DNA from: Streptomyces sp. 2131.1 | GTDB lineage: Bacteria > Actinomycetota > Actinomycetes > Streptomycetales > Streptomycetaceae | Assembly: GCF_900105515.1 (NCBI RefSeq) | Contig: NZ_FNSY01000001.1 | Coordinates: 1,364,001-1,428,000 of the forward strand | Direction of reading: 5' to 3' | DNA length: 64,000 nt | Shown here: one piece after another, positions 17,824-26,995 of the stretch | How the letters are laid out: each line of letters opens with the position of its first letter | Position numbering within the stretch: the first letter of the stretch is position 1 | The notes under the pieces: generated by a model | What the model was told of the DNA's origin: nothing | Database searches by the model: none | Seen by the model: only the letters and a program-made list of their open reading frames with translations | Program-made: the position numbers and the translations under genes

Positions 17824-19827
17824 TCAGCCTGCCTGCCAGGGGCCGAAGCGGACGCCCGGCCGTTGTTCTTCCTGCCGCGCCCAGTGCAGTCGGCCGTCCG
17901 CGCCGAGCACCGTCACGACCGCGCGGCCCTGTACGTCGGCGGCGATCGAGGGCGCGCCGGTCATCTGGATCTCGTGGCGTGCCCACTCGGGCCGCTCCGT
18001 GATCCGGTCGTCCGCCGGCAGCACGGCCACGGCGGGCCTGCTCCGTTCGTCCCTGCGGGCGAGGACCACGAGATCGTGGTCGGGGCCCAGCAGCCGGGCC
18101 GCGGCGACCGCGCCGGTGCCCCCGTCGTCGCTGAGACGGTCCACCCGCTGTTCCCACGTTCCGTTGGGGCGCTGCCGGTGGCGCATCACCGCGCCGGTGT
18201 CCTCTTCCCGGTAGAACAACGCCACGCGGCTGCGGCCGACCTGGACGGGGGTCAGCCCGGAGGCGGGGCGCCAGCTCTCGGGCACGCCGGTCACCAGCTG
18301 GTCCTCCAGCTTGAACGGCCCGTACACCGCCTCCTGCCGCCACCGGACCCCTCCGGTGCGGTTGGTGGCGTACATGTCGATGCGGCCGGTGGTGCGCGCA
18401 ACGGTGGTCAGGGAGTCCTGCATCCCGCGCCCGCCGAGCACCTCCCACGCGCCGAGCCCTTCCGCCGTCTCGCGTCGCATGCTGACGCCGACCGAGAAGT
18501 TCCGCACGAAGACGTGCAGGTGACCGGCCGGGTCCACCACTGCGGTGGGCACTCCGACCTCGCGGCAGCGCCGCCAGTCGCGGGTGGCCTGGTCGGGGTT
18601 GCCCATGGACTCCCAGGGCAGCACGGATCCGGTGCGTCCCTGGCGCCACATGCGCACCACCTCGACGTCGACCCGGCCCTCGGGACCCGGGACGCGTCGC
18701 AGGCCGACCAGGTGGACGCCGCCGGTGCGGTCGGGGGCGACCGCCAGGCACGGCACGAGGTCGCCGCCGGGCAGCAGCAGCGGCCCCTCGAAGCGTCCGG
18801 CGCCGGGCTCGGTCTCCGTCCACACCGCGGCCTGGTCACCCAGTACCGCGTAGGCGGCGAGCCGGCCGTCCTGCTGCCGGTGCAGCCACTGGGTGCCCTG
18901 CGGGTAGCGGCTGCGGGTGCTCCACCCGTACCGGCGGATGTCGGACCCGTCGCCGAGTTGCAGGTCTCCGCAGTAGCGGTGCGCGCAGGCGTGGCCGTCG
19001 GCCCCCGCGTACACGTCTACCAGGGACTTCTTCAGCGCGTGCGAGCGCTCGCTGAGATTGCTCGGCCAGTGCTTGTTGCCGTAGCCCGCGAAGTGCTCGA
19101 TGAGCGGCGGGCGGCCGCCGCCGCGCAGGTGGCGGCGGAGCGCCTCGCGGGCGAACTGGGCGGTGGCGGTGTGGTCCGCGTGGTCGCTGGAGGTGATGCC
19201 TCGCGTCTCGTCGTACGCCTCGTGCAGCGGGTCCGGGTCCATGGTCCACAGCAGCGTGGGCTGTGCGTACGACAGCAGTTGCGTAAGGGCGCCGACGACG
19301 TCCTCGCGGCCGAAAGCCTGCGCCTGGTGCAGGGCGGACTCGGCGGCGAGGAGGGTGGGCTGCCGGGCGGCCCGTCCGTCCCAGAGGCCGGTCAGCCGGA
19401 CCGCCGGCCGGTCCGCCGGGAAGCCGTGCGCGGGGTCCGCCATCCGCAGGCCCAGGAAGAAGAGCTGCACGTGCGGCGCGTCCGACAGGAAGAAGCGCTC
19501 GGCGGCGACGCCCGGCAGGAGTTCGACCGGCTCCCGGACCCAGGCGGCTTCCCTGTCGCCCAGGACCATCGTGGCGTACGCGGCACGCAGTCCGTTCTGG
19601 CGCGCCTCCATGTACCCGGCGTAGTCGGCCGGGGCCTGCTGCCGCAGCGGGTCGCGTGTGTCCACGTTGCGTCCGTCGGCCTCACCGGCCGTGAGGTAGA
19701 CGCTGGTGACACGGTGACCGGCGGCCAGCAACCGGTACAGGTCGGGGTTGGCGAAGTAGAGATCGTCGTCGGCGTGCGCGAACACCTGGAAGAGCGAGGT
19801 GGAGGTCGCCTCTGCTGACTGGGTCAT
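17824..19827 (-). CDS. PIG-L-type deacetylase fused to a beta-propeller
   Basis: A 667-residue two-part protein. Residues 10-265 resemble PIG-L/LmbE zinc N-deacetylases: FAHADDD (His18, Asp20, Asp21) replaces the usual AHPDDE, followed by TAGEADGRN and SSDHADHTATAQ with the second His pair. The family removes acetyl from GlcNAc-type sugars. Residues about 290-667 are made of repeating W-containing blades (GTQWLHRQQDG, PWESMGN, HLHVFVRNFSVGVSMRRE, GGVRWRQEAVYGPF, RLHWARQEEQRPGV), homologous to the two free-standing propeller proteins of this locus. The propeller may bind sugar. No signal peptide is visible. The gene is fourth of the operon and suggests deacetylation of the polymer made by the Stealth/GT enzymes. 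Confidence 0.75.
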   Translation of the reverse strand: MTQSAEATSTSLFQVFAHADDDLYFANPDLYRLLAAGHRVTSVYLTAGEADGRNVDTRDPLRQQAPADYAGYMEARQNGLRAAYATMVLGDREAAWVREPVELLPGVAAERFFLSDAPHVQLFFLGLRMADPAHGFPADRPAVRLTGLWDGRAARQPTLLAAESALHQAQAFGREDVVGALTQLLSYAQPTLLWTMDPDPLHEAYDETRGITSSDHADHTATAQFAREALRRHLRGGGRPPLIEHFAGYGNKHWPSNLSERSHALKKSLVDVYAGADGHACAHRYCGDLQLGDGSDIRRYGWSTRSRYPQGTQWLHRQQDGRLAAYAVLGDQAAVWTETEPGAGRFEGPLLLPGGDLVPCLAVAPDRTGGVHLVGLRRVPGPEGRVDVEVVRMWRQGRTGSVLPWESMGNPDQATRDWRRCREVGVPTAVVDPAGHLHVFVRNFSVGVSMRRETAEGLGAWEVLGGRGMQDSLTTVARTTGRIDMYATNRTGGVRWRQEAVYGPFKLEDQLVTGVPESWRPASGLTPVQVGRSRVALFYREEDTGAVMRHRQRPNGTWEQRVDRLSDDGGTGAVAAARLLGPDHDLVVLARRDERSRPAVAVLPADDRITERPEWARHEIQMTGAPSIAADVQGRAVVTVLGADGRLHWARQEEQRPGVRFGPWQAG

Positions 19828-19885
19828 GGTCGGTGGACGCTCCGATCGGGCGCGGCTGAGGAACGGGGACCTGGGCGGGACATGC

Positions 19886-22759
19886 TCACAGCGGCCACCC
19901 CGGCAGGTTCCCGGCGTGGAAGCGCTGGTTGCGCGGGGAGCCCGCCTCGAACTGACTGGCCACCGGGAAGTACGAGGGCAGGAAGGCCGCGAGCACGGCG
20001 TCCTGCTCGTCCTCGGTGACGTCGCCGTCGTGGTAGTCGTTCAGGCAGAACACGTCGTGCGGACGGTTGAGCTGGAGTCGGGAGAGCCGCTGCCGGTGCT
20101 CGCTCAGACCCACGTTGACGAAGCCGCAGTTGATGCTGCCCGGTGCCGAACGCTGGGTGTGGAAGCCGAAGTAGTGGTGCAGCGAGGAGGCGACAGCGAG
20201 ATCGGAGTGGCTGCGGAATCGGCTGGCCGCGGTCCGGGTGACGTCGGGCCCGTAGTAGTGCTCGATGTCCGCGAGGACGCTGCGGCGCAGGGGGTGCGGC
20301 GCGTGCAGGAACGAGTGGGCGATGACCTGCCCGAACGAGTCGGCTATCAGCCGGCGGTTGTTCTTGGCCGCGCTCACGTTGAACTCGTCGGCGGCCGTCG
20401 TCGGCCCCATGGGCACGGTCGTCGGGGACATGAAGTGCTTGGCGACGCCGTTGCTGTGGAAGAACATGCCCGGCTGGAGCACCCGGCCGATGAAGACGTC
20501 GTCGTTGAAGTACAGGAAGTGCTCGGACAGCCCGTCGATGCGGTGCAGCTGGCTCTCGATGGCGTGCGAGTTGTACGTCGGCAGCACCGAGGGGTCGGCG
20601 AAGACATCCCGGTGGTCGACCACCCGGACCCGCGGGTGGTTCAGGTCGAGCCACTCCGGGACCTGCTGGTCGGTGACCAGGTAGATGGTGCGGATCCACG
20701 GGGCGTACATGTCGATGGAGCGGAGCGAGTAGCGCAGTTCATCGCGGTCGCGGAAGCGGGCGGCGCTGCTCGCGGAGTCCTCGGTCTCCATGCCGAGGGC
20801 GTGCATCACCGCGTGCTTCCGTTCCAGCCACCCGATGTCGCCGCCGTCGACCCAGGTGTACACCGCGTCGATGGGGAAGTCGACGTCTCCGTGGACGGCA
20901 CCGGCGTACGGCTCGATGGTGGGGTAGGTGCGTCCGCCCAGGACGGTTCCGGTGACGTTCATGGTCTGGGCGGACACCCTGTCGCCCACCACGGTGCGCA
21001 CCGGCGAGACCATCGTGCTCGGGTCCTCCGGGTCCTCCTCCCAGAAGTTGACGGTGCAGCCGTAGACCCCGGCAAGGCGGAGCGTGCGGGCGGGCGTGAC
21101 GGCGTTCTGGTAGACGCGCACGGCGGCGCAGGGGGTCTGTGTGTGCTGCTCGGCGAAGGCGGCGAGGACCGTGGCGGTCGGGCTCTGGCGTTCGTTGAGC
21201 AGCGCCACGTACACCGCGCCGTCCCCGTGCGTGGCGGTGAGAGCCTTGAGCACCAGCTCCCGGTTGGAGATGTGGACGGCGACGGCGTGCCTGACGTTGG
21301 TGTCCCTGGTCACGAAGTACGGGATGCGCGCGTTCTCCAGCGCGGTGGCCACCAGGGCGAGGTTGTGCTGGACCACGTCCCAGGGCGATTCGCTGCCCAT
21401 CCGGCGGCACAGCTGTCCGCCGTCGCGCACGAGAGCCCTGTCGGTACGGAGCAGCCGCTCCTCCAGGGCCCGCTGCGCCTTGGTGTCGATGGTGGTCGCG
21501 GGGGCCGGCGCGGCCGGGCGGAGGATTCCGTCCTGGCCGCTCATCAGGGCGTGCAGGGCCTGCCGCTCCGCCTTGCGGGACTCGCGTTCCCCGGACGCCC
21601 GCGCGGCGTGCAGCTCGGCGAAGATCCTCTCCCACATGGCGGTGACCACGGGCGGCGCAAGCCGGGCGACGGATTCCGCGGCCGCGTGGCCCATGCCGTG
21701 GCGCAGGGGCGCGTCCTCGATGAGCCGGATGAGCGCCCGGGCCGCGGCATCCGTGTCCCCGGCCGGCACCAGGATGCCGGTCTGCCCGTCCAGGATTACT
21801 TCGCGCGGACCGTTGGGGCAGTCGTAGGAGACCACGGGCACCCCGGCGGCCTGGGCCTCGGTCAGCACCAGCGGGAAGGCCTCGTTGCGGGAGGTCATGA
21901 GGGCGATGCTGGCCTTGGCCCACTCCTCGGCGAGGTGGGGCGAGTTGCCGTTGAGCTGGACGCTGTCGTGGAGTCCGAGCATGTCGATCTGCCGTCGCAG
22001 GGTGCCGGCGAGCGGGCCGTCGCCGAAGACGCGCAGCCTCCAGGTGGGGTGCGCGCGGGCCACGGTGTCCCAGATGGTGATGGCGTGGTCGATCTGCTTC
22101 TCGCCGACGAGGCGGCCCGCGATGACGACGCTCCGGGTCTCCAGGGTCGAGCGCGGCCGGAACCCGCGCGGCAGCGCGTTGGGAACGACGTCGATGCGCG
22201 GTGCGCTGTGGCCGAGGGTCTCGGCGAACCAGTCGCGCGTGCGGTTGCTGAGCACGGCGAGCGCATCCAGGCGGGAGGCGTAGCGCAGGAGGGGCTCGGC
22301 GCTGGTGCCCCGCAGCTCGGAGACCCGGTGCTCCTGGTGAAGCGTCATCACGTGCGGGGGCGCCAGCTGCACCGCGAGGGCCATGAGGGCCGGCGTGGTG
22401 GTGATCAGGAGATCCGTGTCGGTGTGCTGGAGCGCGTACTCCAGTTCCAGGTCGGTCAGCCGGTTGAACGCCGCTTCCCAGGCCGGGTCGACCAGGGCGC
22501 TCGGCCGGTCCGCGACCTGTGCCCATGCCTCGGGGGCCAGTCCCGTGGGGCGGACGGGGAGGGGGGCCGGGCCGGTCCGGTCGATCAGGTAGTCGACCCG
22601 GATGCGCTCGTCGATCGGGAAGAAGAGCTGCGGCTGGGTCTTGAGGATGCTCATCACGCGGACGTCGTGGTTGCCCACGAGTTCGGCGGCCTGGTTGAAC
22701 ACCGCTCGTTCGGTACCTCCGACGGCGTCCGCGGTGAGCAGGAGAAAGGTGATCTTCAT
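19886..22759 (-). CDS. GT4 glycosyltransferase-Stealth phosphotransferase fusion
   Basis: A 957-residue fusion. Residues 1-370 are a GT-B, GT4-type glycosyltransferase: ITFLLLTADAVGGTERAVFN at the start and EAFPLVLTEAQAAGVPVVS (about 290-310) carrying the E-x7-E donor motif. After a linker the C-terminal half (about 440-957) is a Stealth protein with the four conserved regions: FPIDAVYTWVDGGD (near 628), DELRYSLRSIDMYAPWIRTI, LYFNDDVFIG, and DVFCLNDY (near 903). Stealth enzymes transfer hexose-1-phosphate to build phosphodiester-linked capsules, and include the human GlcNAc-1-phosphotransferase. One polypeptide could thus add a sugar and a sugar-phosphate in turn. It starts 9 bases after the upstream gene of the operon. 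Confidence 0.85.
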   Translation of the reverse strand: MKITFLLLTADAVGGTERAVFNQAAELVGNHDVRVMSILKTQPQLFFPIDERIRVDYLIDRTGPAPLPVRPTGLAPEAWAQVADRPSALVDPAWEAAFNRLTDLELEYALQHTDTDLLITTTPALMALAVQLAPPHVMTLHQEHRVSELRGTSAEPLLRYASRLDALAVLSNRTRDWFAETLGHSAPRIDVVPNALPRGFRPRSTLETRSVVIAGRLVGEKQIDHAITIWDTVARAHPTWRLRVFGDGPLAGTLRRQIDMLGLHDSVQLNGNSPHLAEEWAKASIALMTSRNEAFPLVLTEAQAAGVPVVSYDCPNGPREVILDGQTGILVPAGDTDAAARALIRLIEDAPLRHGMGHAAAESVARLAPPVVTAMWERIFAELHAARASGERESRKAERQALHALMSGQDGILRPAAPAPATTIDTKAQRALEERLLRTDRALVRDGGQLCRRMGSESPWDVVQHNLALVATALENARIPYFVTRDTNVRHAVAVHISNRELVLKALTATHGDGAVYVALLNERQSPTATVLAAFAEQHTQTPCAAVRVYQNAVTPARTLRLAGVYGCTVNFWEEDPEDPSTMVSPVRTVVGDRVSAQTMNVTGTVLGGRTYPTIEPYAGAVHGDVDFPIDAVYTWVDGGDIGWLERKHAVMHALGMETEDSASSAARFRDRDELRYSLRSIDMYAPWIRTIYLVTDQQVPEWLDLNHPRVRVVDHRDVFADPSVLPTYNSHAIESQLHRIDGLSEHFLYFNDDVFIGRVLQPGMFFHSNGVAKHFMSPTTVPMGPTTAADEFNVSAAKNNRRLIADSFGQVIAHSFLHAPHPLRRSVLADIEHYYGPDVTRTAASRFRSHSDLAVASSLHHYFGFHTQRSAPGSINCGFVNVGLSEHRQRLSRLQLNRPHDVFCLNDYHDGDVTEDEQDAVLAAFLPSYFPVASQFEAGSPRNQRFHAGNLPGWPL

Positions 22760-22768
22760 TGGGCGCGG

Positions 22769-23698
22769 TTACACGGCTTCCGTCATCGGGCTGCACTGGA
22801 TGCGGAAGTTACCCGCGGGTGTGTAGCGGGGCAGTACGAGCATGGGGTGGCGGCCGACGGGCGTGACCGCGGTCTGGCGGTAGGCGAAGACCCGCCCGGG
22901 GTTGCGGACGTCGTGGAGACGCCGGCCGAGGCGCATGGTCCGCAGGTTGTCCGAGCTGAGAACCAGGTCCCACTGCTCGGCGCGGTCACGGAGCGGGGCC
23001 ATGAGGTGCAGCGGCGCGGACACCTGCCACAGCCCTTCGCCGTGCCGTTCGGCACTCGCCTCCAAGCGGCGTCCCGAGGCTACGAACTCGACCGAGGGGG
23101 CCTCCGGCTCTCCGCCCACCACCCGGAAGGTGACGTCGACCTGGCTGTGGGTCACGTAAACCCGCACGACCTCCGCCGACGGCTGGGGCCGGCTGAACGT
23201 CACCTGGGCGCTCCCGGTGACGCCGCGGCCCAGCCGGTAGCGGTCGCCGGTCGCGGCGGAAGCCTCCATGGGCCGCGTCGGACCGCCGTACGGGACGGGG
23301 AGGTCCACGAGGAGCAGGGGCAGCGCGCGGCGGCGCAGCCCGTGGGACAGTCGCAGCCGGATCTTCCAGCGGCCGGGGGTCAGGGGCAGGCCGCTCACGT
23401 CCTGCCCCAGCAGGATCGCGGCGTCCATCGCGACGCCCCCGTCGTGGTCGGTGTACACCTTGGCGCCGGTGGTGTGCCTGCGGCCCCGGCGCCGCAGCTC
23501 GATCCGGGCGTTCTCGTCCGGCCGTACCCAGTGCGGCATCCGGGCGTGCAGGTTCACGGTCTGCCCGTCCAGCACGGCGGCATAGCGGAGCACGGCTGCG
23601 CGGCCCTGGCGGCGGGGCAGGAAGTAGCGACGCAGCAGGACCGACCGGACCCGGGCGGCTCGGCGACGCAGTGCGCGCAGGGAGCGTCGGCGTTTCAT
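22769..23698 (-). CDS. Unknown protein of Stealth operon, predicted beta-rich
   Basis: A 309-residue protein that I do not recognise. The first 30 residues are extremely Arg-rich (RRRSLRALRRRAARVRSVLL), suggesting membrane-surface or nucleic-acid contact. The rest alternates short hydrophobic and charged strands (LRYAAVLDGQTVNLHARMP, PGRWKIRLRLSHGLRRRALP, ARVEL-type), as in the beta-sandwich accessory domains attached to polymer-forming glycosyl/glycerol-phosphate transferases. The ATG overlaps the stop of the upstream Stealth gene (ATGA), and the downstream fusion gene begins 9 bases later, so it is made in step with both. It may be a chain-length or substrate-binding partner; this is inference from position only. 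Confidence 0.55.
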   Translation of the reverse strand: MKRRRSLRALRRRAARVRSVLLRRYFLPRRQGRAAVLRYAAVLDGQTVNLHARMPHWVRPDENARIELRRRGRRHTTGAKVYTDHDGGVAMDAAILLGQDVSGLPLTPGRWKIRLRLSHGLRRRALPLLLVDLPVPYGGPTRPMEASAATGDRYRLGRGVTGSAQVTFSRPQPSAEVVRVYVTHSQVDVTFRVVGGEPEAPSVEFVASGRRLEASAERHGEGLWQVSAPLHLMAPLRDRAEQWDLVLSSDNLRTMRLGRRLHDVRNPGRVFAYRQTAVTPVGRHPMLVLPRYTPAGNFRIQCSPMTEAV

Positions 23699-25590
23699 CG
23701 GGCAACTCCGTCGGCGAGGCCGTGTTGGGTGGGAACCGCATCGAGCGTCGGGGACGGGGCGCGGCGGTCGGTGAGCCGGGTGGGACCGACGCCGCCGTCG
23801 GGCAGCTCGAAGCGGCTGGGGACGGGGAAGTACCTGTCGAGGAAGGACCGGAGCATGCGCTCCTGTGCCTCCGGGTCGGGGTGTTCGACGGTGTCGTTCA
23901 GGCAGAACGTGTCGAAGTTCCGGTGGGCGAGGAGGCTGTCCAGACGGCGCTGCGCCTGGTCGGCCGCGAGGTCGATGTACTGGTAGCGCAGATCCGCCGT
24001 GGTGGTGCGGCCGGTGTGGAAGCCGTAGTAGTGGTGCAGGGACGAGGCGATCGGGACGTCGTCCGGCGACCGGAAGCGTGAGTGCTGGGTGCGGTGGTGC
24101 TCCGCGCTGTAGACCAGCTCGATGTCGGAGAGGATGCTCCGGCGCAGCGGGTGGGGGGTGTGCTTCATCTTCTGCGCGATACGGGTGCCGAAGGACCGCT
24201 CGATCAGGGCCCGGCTGTTCTTGCCCGCCGCGTTCACCGGCAGGTCGTCCGGGTCCACGGGGCCGCTCGGTATGAGGGCCTTGGACTGGAAGAACTTGGT
24301 CAGGCCGTTGGTGTGGAAGAAGCGGTCGGCGCTGAGCGGACGGCCGAAGAACACGTCGTCGTTGAGGTAGAGGAAGTGCTCGGACAGGCCCTCGATGTGG
24401 TGCAGCTGGCTCTCGATGGCGTGCGAGTTGAAGGTGGGCAGGGCGGTGGGATCCGAGAAGATCTCGCGGTGGTCGACGACCTTGATGCCCGGGGCTTCGG
24501 TGTCCAGCCAGCCCGGCACCTGTCCGGCCGTGACCAGGTAGACGGTGCGGACCCAGGGCGCGTACTGGTGCAGGGAACGCAGGGAGTAGAGCAGTTCGTC
24601 GCGGCTGGTGAAGCGCGCGTCGTTGGCCGCCTGGGCGTGCAGGGCCAGGGGCTCCGGGTCACCCGGCCGCCCCGAACGGAAGGCGTCGCGTTCGGCGCTC
24701 CACTGGGGGTCCGAGTCGTCGACCCAGGTGTAGACGACGTCGATGGGGAAGAGGTGGTCCTCGGCCAGGGGCTGGGTGAACTCGGCGACGGTACGCGCAC
24801 TGCCGGTCGAGTAGGCACCGGGGATCAGGGCGAAGAGGGCCTGCGGGACGGTGTGACGCGGTGCGTCGACCGGCACCTCGGTCACCACCCTGTTGGGGCG
24901 GGGTGCCTCCAGCTGCCCGTCCCGTTCCTCCCAGAACTCCAGGTCGCACCCCTGGTCGGCGCCGTAGACGACTTCCTCGGTCGGGTCGGTGACGTACCAG
25001 GCGACGCGCAGGGCGTCGTGCCTGCGCAGCTGGCGCCAGGACTTGGCACCGTCGCCGGGCCGCATGCCGGACTCCGACGCGGTGGCCGCCCCGACGTAGC
25101 CGGGGGTCTGCTCGAAGGCGATCTGGAGCATTTCCTCCGCCGCCTCGCGCTGTGCCGCGGGCACCGCGACGGTCGGAAGGTCCTTGGTGGCGCCGCGCAC
25201 GCAGAAGTAGTCGACTCCCCCGGCCTCCAGCGCGGCGACGAGAATGTGCAGATTGCGGGCTCGGGCCGCCCATGCCGTGGCGCCCTCGACGACCAGGGCA
25301 TGCACGTGCCGGCCCTTGATGCGCACCACGCGGCGGGTGGAGGTCCAGCTGTGGCGGGGTCCGTTGCGACGGCCGCCCATCGCCCACACGACCGTCGCGG
25401 ACCGGATGGCATCGACGGAGCTGAACGAGGACTTCACCGCCGAGCGCAGCGGGGCCGGCACTCTGCGCACGATGCCCTTCCGCGCACCGGCGGGCACCAC
25501 GGACCGATATGCCGAAACCAGCGATCCCGCCTCCGGATTGCCGGAACCGACCACGAGGCATCCACCACCCACGCCACTGCGGTCCAGCAC
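23695..25590 (-). CDS. Stealth family sugar-phosphate transferase
   Basis: A 631-residue protein, first of the operon. The N-terminal 80 residues are basic and variable; from about 90 to 240 is a helical accessory region also seen in the fusion protein (ARNLHILVAALEAGGVDYFC compare LALVATALENARIPYF). The Stealth core follows: FPIDVVYTWVDDSDPQW (near 278), RDELLYSLRSLHQYAPWVRT, VYLVTAGQVPGW, FLYLNDDVFFGRPL, HHYYGFHTG and FCLNDTVEHP. Stealth enzymes build phosphodiester-linked exopolysaccharides. The start is a GTG; a later start near the VSAYRS segment is also possible. Two Stealth domains in one operon suggest a polymer with two different phosphodiester links. Confidence 0.85.
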   Translation of the reverse strand: MLDRSGVGGGCLVVGSGNPEAGSLVSAYRSVVPAGARKGIVRRVPAPLRSAVKSSFSSVDAIRSATVVWAMGGRRNGPRHSWTSTRRVVRIKGRHVHALVVEGATAWAARARNLHILVAALEAGGVDYFCVRGATKDLPTVAVPAAQREAAEEMLQIAFEQTPGYVGAATASESGMRPGDGAKSWRQLRRHDALRVAWYVTDPTEEVVYGADQGCDLEFWEERDGQLEAPRPNRVVTEVPVDAPRHTVPQALFALIPGAYSTGSARTVAEFTQPLAEDHLFPIDVVYTWVDDSDPQWSAERDAFRSGRPGDPEPLALHAQAANDARFTSRDELLYSLRSLHQYAPWVRTVYLVTAGQVPGWLDTEAPGIKVVDHREIFSDPTALPTFNSHAIESQLHHIEGLSEHFLYLNDDVFFGRPLSADRFFHTNGLTKFFQSKALIPSGPVDPDDLPVNAAGKNSRALIERSFGTRIAQKMKHTPHPLRRSILSDIELVYSAEHHRTQHSRFRSPDDVPIASSLHHYYGFHTGRTTTADLRYQYIDLAADQAQRRLDSLLAHRNFDTFCLNDTVEHPDPEAQERMLRSFLDRYFPVPSRFELPDGGVGPTRLTDRRAPSPTLDAVPTQHGLADGVAR

Positions 25591-25660
25591 CCGCCTCGAC
25601 CGGATGCCTCATTGCGCCCGGACGAAGAACGGCATGAGACCGAAACCTGTCATCCCCCAT

Positions 25661-25683
25661 GAAAAACCGCCCCGCAGGGCGGT
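25661..25683 (-). terminator. Intrinsic terminator upstream of the Stealth operon
   Basis: Read on the minus strand, a 7-bp stem (ACCGCCC and complement, loop TGCG) is followed by TTTTTC. It stops readthrough from the minus-strand propeller gene or, as it lies only about 70 bases before the Stealth start, could attenuate the operon's own leader. Confidence 0.65.
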
Positions 25684-25686
25684 CAC

Positions 25687-25708
25687 ACTTGTTCACTCAC
25701 GAACAAGT
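25687..25708. promoter_or_regulatory. Inverted repeat upstream of Stealth operon
   Basis: ACTTGTTC and GAACAAGT form an 8-bp perfect inverted repeat with a 6-base centre, directly beside the terminator. It could be a regulator site or the upper part of a leader structure. No regulator gene is next to it. Confidence 0.4.
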
Positions 25709-25816
25709 CACAGAACCTTCACATAAAGACCCGGTCAACGTCCAGCCAAAAAGGTGGACACATGCCATATGCACCCGTGATGAATCCCACGGGGGGGCTC
25801 GTACAACCTTTTACAA

Positions 25817-25839
25817 CTTCACGTGATCATCACGTGAAG
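25817..25839. promoter_or_regulatory. Inverted repeat in the AT-rich gap before the Stealth operon
   Basis: CTTCACGTGA, TCA, TCACGTGAAG: a 10-bp perfect inverted repeat with a 3-base centre, 50 bases past the end of the minus-strand propeller gene. A TACAAC motif is repeated ten bases apart just before it. It can be that gene's terminator or an operator. The 298-base gap 25591-25888 that contains it has no convincing reading frame. Confidence 0.45.
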
Positions 25840-25888
25840 GCAGGACGACACCGAGGTGTCGTCGGGCACCCCGGGGAACCGCACCGGG

Positions 25889-26995
25889 TCACAGCTGCCG
25901 CCACTGCGCCGAGAGCTTGAGTCCCTGACCCGGCTCCTGTTGGGTCAGGGACACGGCCCCGTCCCGTCCACGCACCGCCACGACGACTCGGCCGTGCCCG
26001 TCGACGGCGAGCGCGGGTTCACCGACGCACTCCTGGCCGGTGTCGGACCACCAGACGCCGTCCTGCTCCCCCTCGGTGCCGCAGACCCCGATCAGCAGCG
26101 TGCCGCCCGTCCCGCGCTGCGCGAGGACCGTGCAGTCGTAGCCGTCGAGCGAGGCGCGCAGAGCGACGACGGCTCCCTCTCCCGGGTACCCGCCCAGCAG
26201 TACGGGCCAGGCGCCCGCCCGGAAGGAGACCATCCCCATGGTGGCCGCGTCGGTCCAGTAGTACGTAAGCCGCCCCGCCCCCGTCTCCAGTGCCGTCGCG
26301 GTCCCCGCCAGGGCGTAGAACTGCAAGGGCGGAGCCATCTGCAGCGGGCCGTCCGGCGCGTCCTGGCGCCACTGCAACACCCCGCGGTCGCCGGTCGCGA
26401 AGACCTCCACGAGTCCGCCGGAGGTCACCGAAGCCACGATCTCGGCGGAGATGCCGCCGCCCTTGAGGTCCTGCCAGGCCCCCCACTTGCCGCCCTTGCC
26501 CTCGCGGCGCAGCTGCAGACCGCCGCCCGCGTTGCGCGCGAGGACGAACACCGTCCCCTGCGCGTCGACGGCTCCGGCCGGCGCACCCACCTCCAGGCCC
26601 TTCTCCCGGTCGCGGTAGAAGTTGCCGAGGGAGCGCCACGCGGTGACGGGGCGGCCGGTCTGGTACTGGACGGCGTGTACGAAGTCCACGGCCGGGCCCT
26701 CGGCGCCGCGGCGTTCCCGCCGGCCGAGGAAGTGCACGTAGGCGTCGGCGCCCTGGACGACGGTGAGGTCGGTCAGGCCCGCGACCGGCACGAAGTCGGG
26801 TCCGTCCCACGGGTCGCCGCCCGGGCTCCGCTGCGTCCAGCGCAGCAGGCCGCCGTCCGTGCGGGCGTAGACCGTGAGCCTGCCGTCCTTGCCGAGGGTC
26901 ATCCAGCGGCCGCGCGGCATGCCGCTGACCGCGTGGCCCACGGACGTGCGGGCCGCGGGGAGGGTGTCCGCGGAGCCCGTTCTCGTACTCCGCAT
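25889..26995 (-). CDS. Beta-propeller protein of the glycopolymer locus (paralog 1)
   Basis: A 368-residue protein made almost entirely of propeller blades of about 45-50 residues with Trp near the blade ends: WMTLGKDGRLTVYARTDGG, LRWTQRSPGGDPW, VHAVQYQTGRPVTAWRSLGN, QLRREGKGGKWGAWQDLKG, LQWRQDAPDGPL, VWWSDTGQE. The pattern resembles PLL-like or tectonin-type sugar-binding propellers. It is clearly related to the other free-standing propeller gene 1.4 kb away and to the C-terminal half of the PIG-L protein. No signal peptide, metal site or catalytic motif is seen. It is transcribed divergently from the LCP gene. Role is unknown; binding of the glycan made by this locus is a reasonable guess. 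Confidence 0.65.
   Translation of the reverse strand: MRSTRTGSADTLPAARTSVGHAVSGMPRGRWMTLGKDGRLTVYARTDGGLLRWTQRSPGGDPWDGPDFVPVAGLTDLTVVQGADAYVHFLGRRERRGAEGPAVDFVHAVQYQTGRPVTAWRSLGNFYRDREKGLEVGAPAGAVDAQGTVFVLARNAGGGLQLRREGKGGKWGAWQDLKGGGISAEIVASVTSGGLVEVFATGDRGVLQWRQDAPDGPLQMAPPLQFYALAGTATALETGAGRLTYYWTDAATMGMVSFRAGAWPVLLGGYPGEGAVVALRASLDGYDCTVLAQRGTGGTLLIGVCGTEGEQDGVWWSDTGQECVGEPALAVDGHGRVVVAVRGRDGAVSLTQQEPGQGLKLSAQWRQL

Noticed and set aside
19799..23986. A 1395-codon open frame on the plus strand opposite the PIG-L and GT-Stealth genes
   Set aside because: It is the antisense image of high-GC coding sequence. Its translation is low-complexity Gly/Val/Arg/Asp text without domains, while the minus strand encodes clear families.
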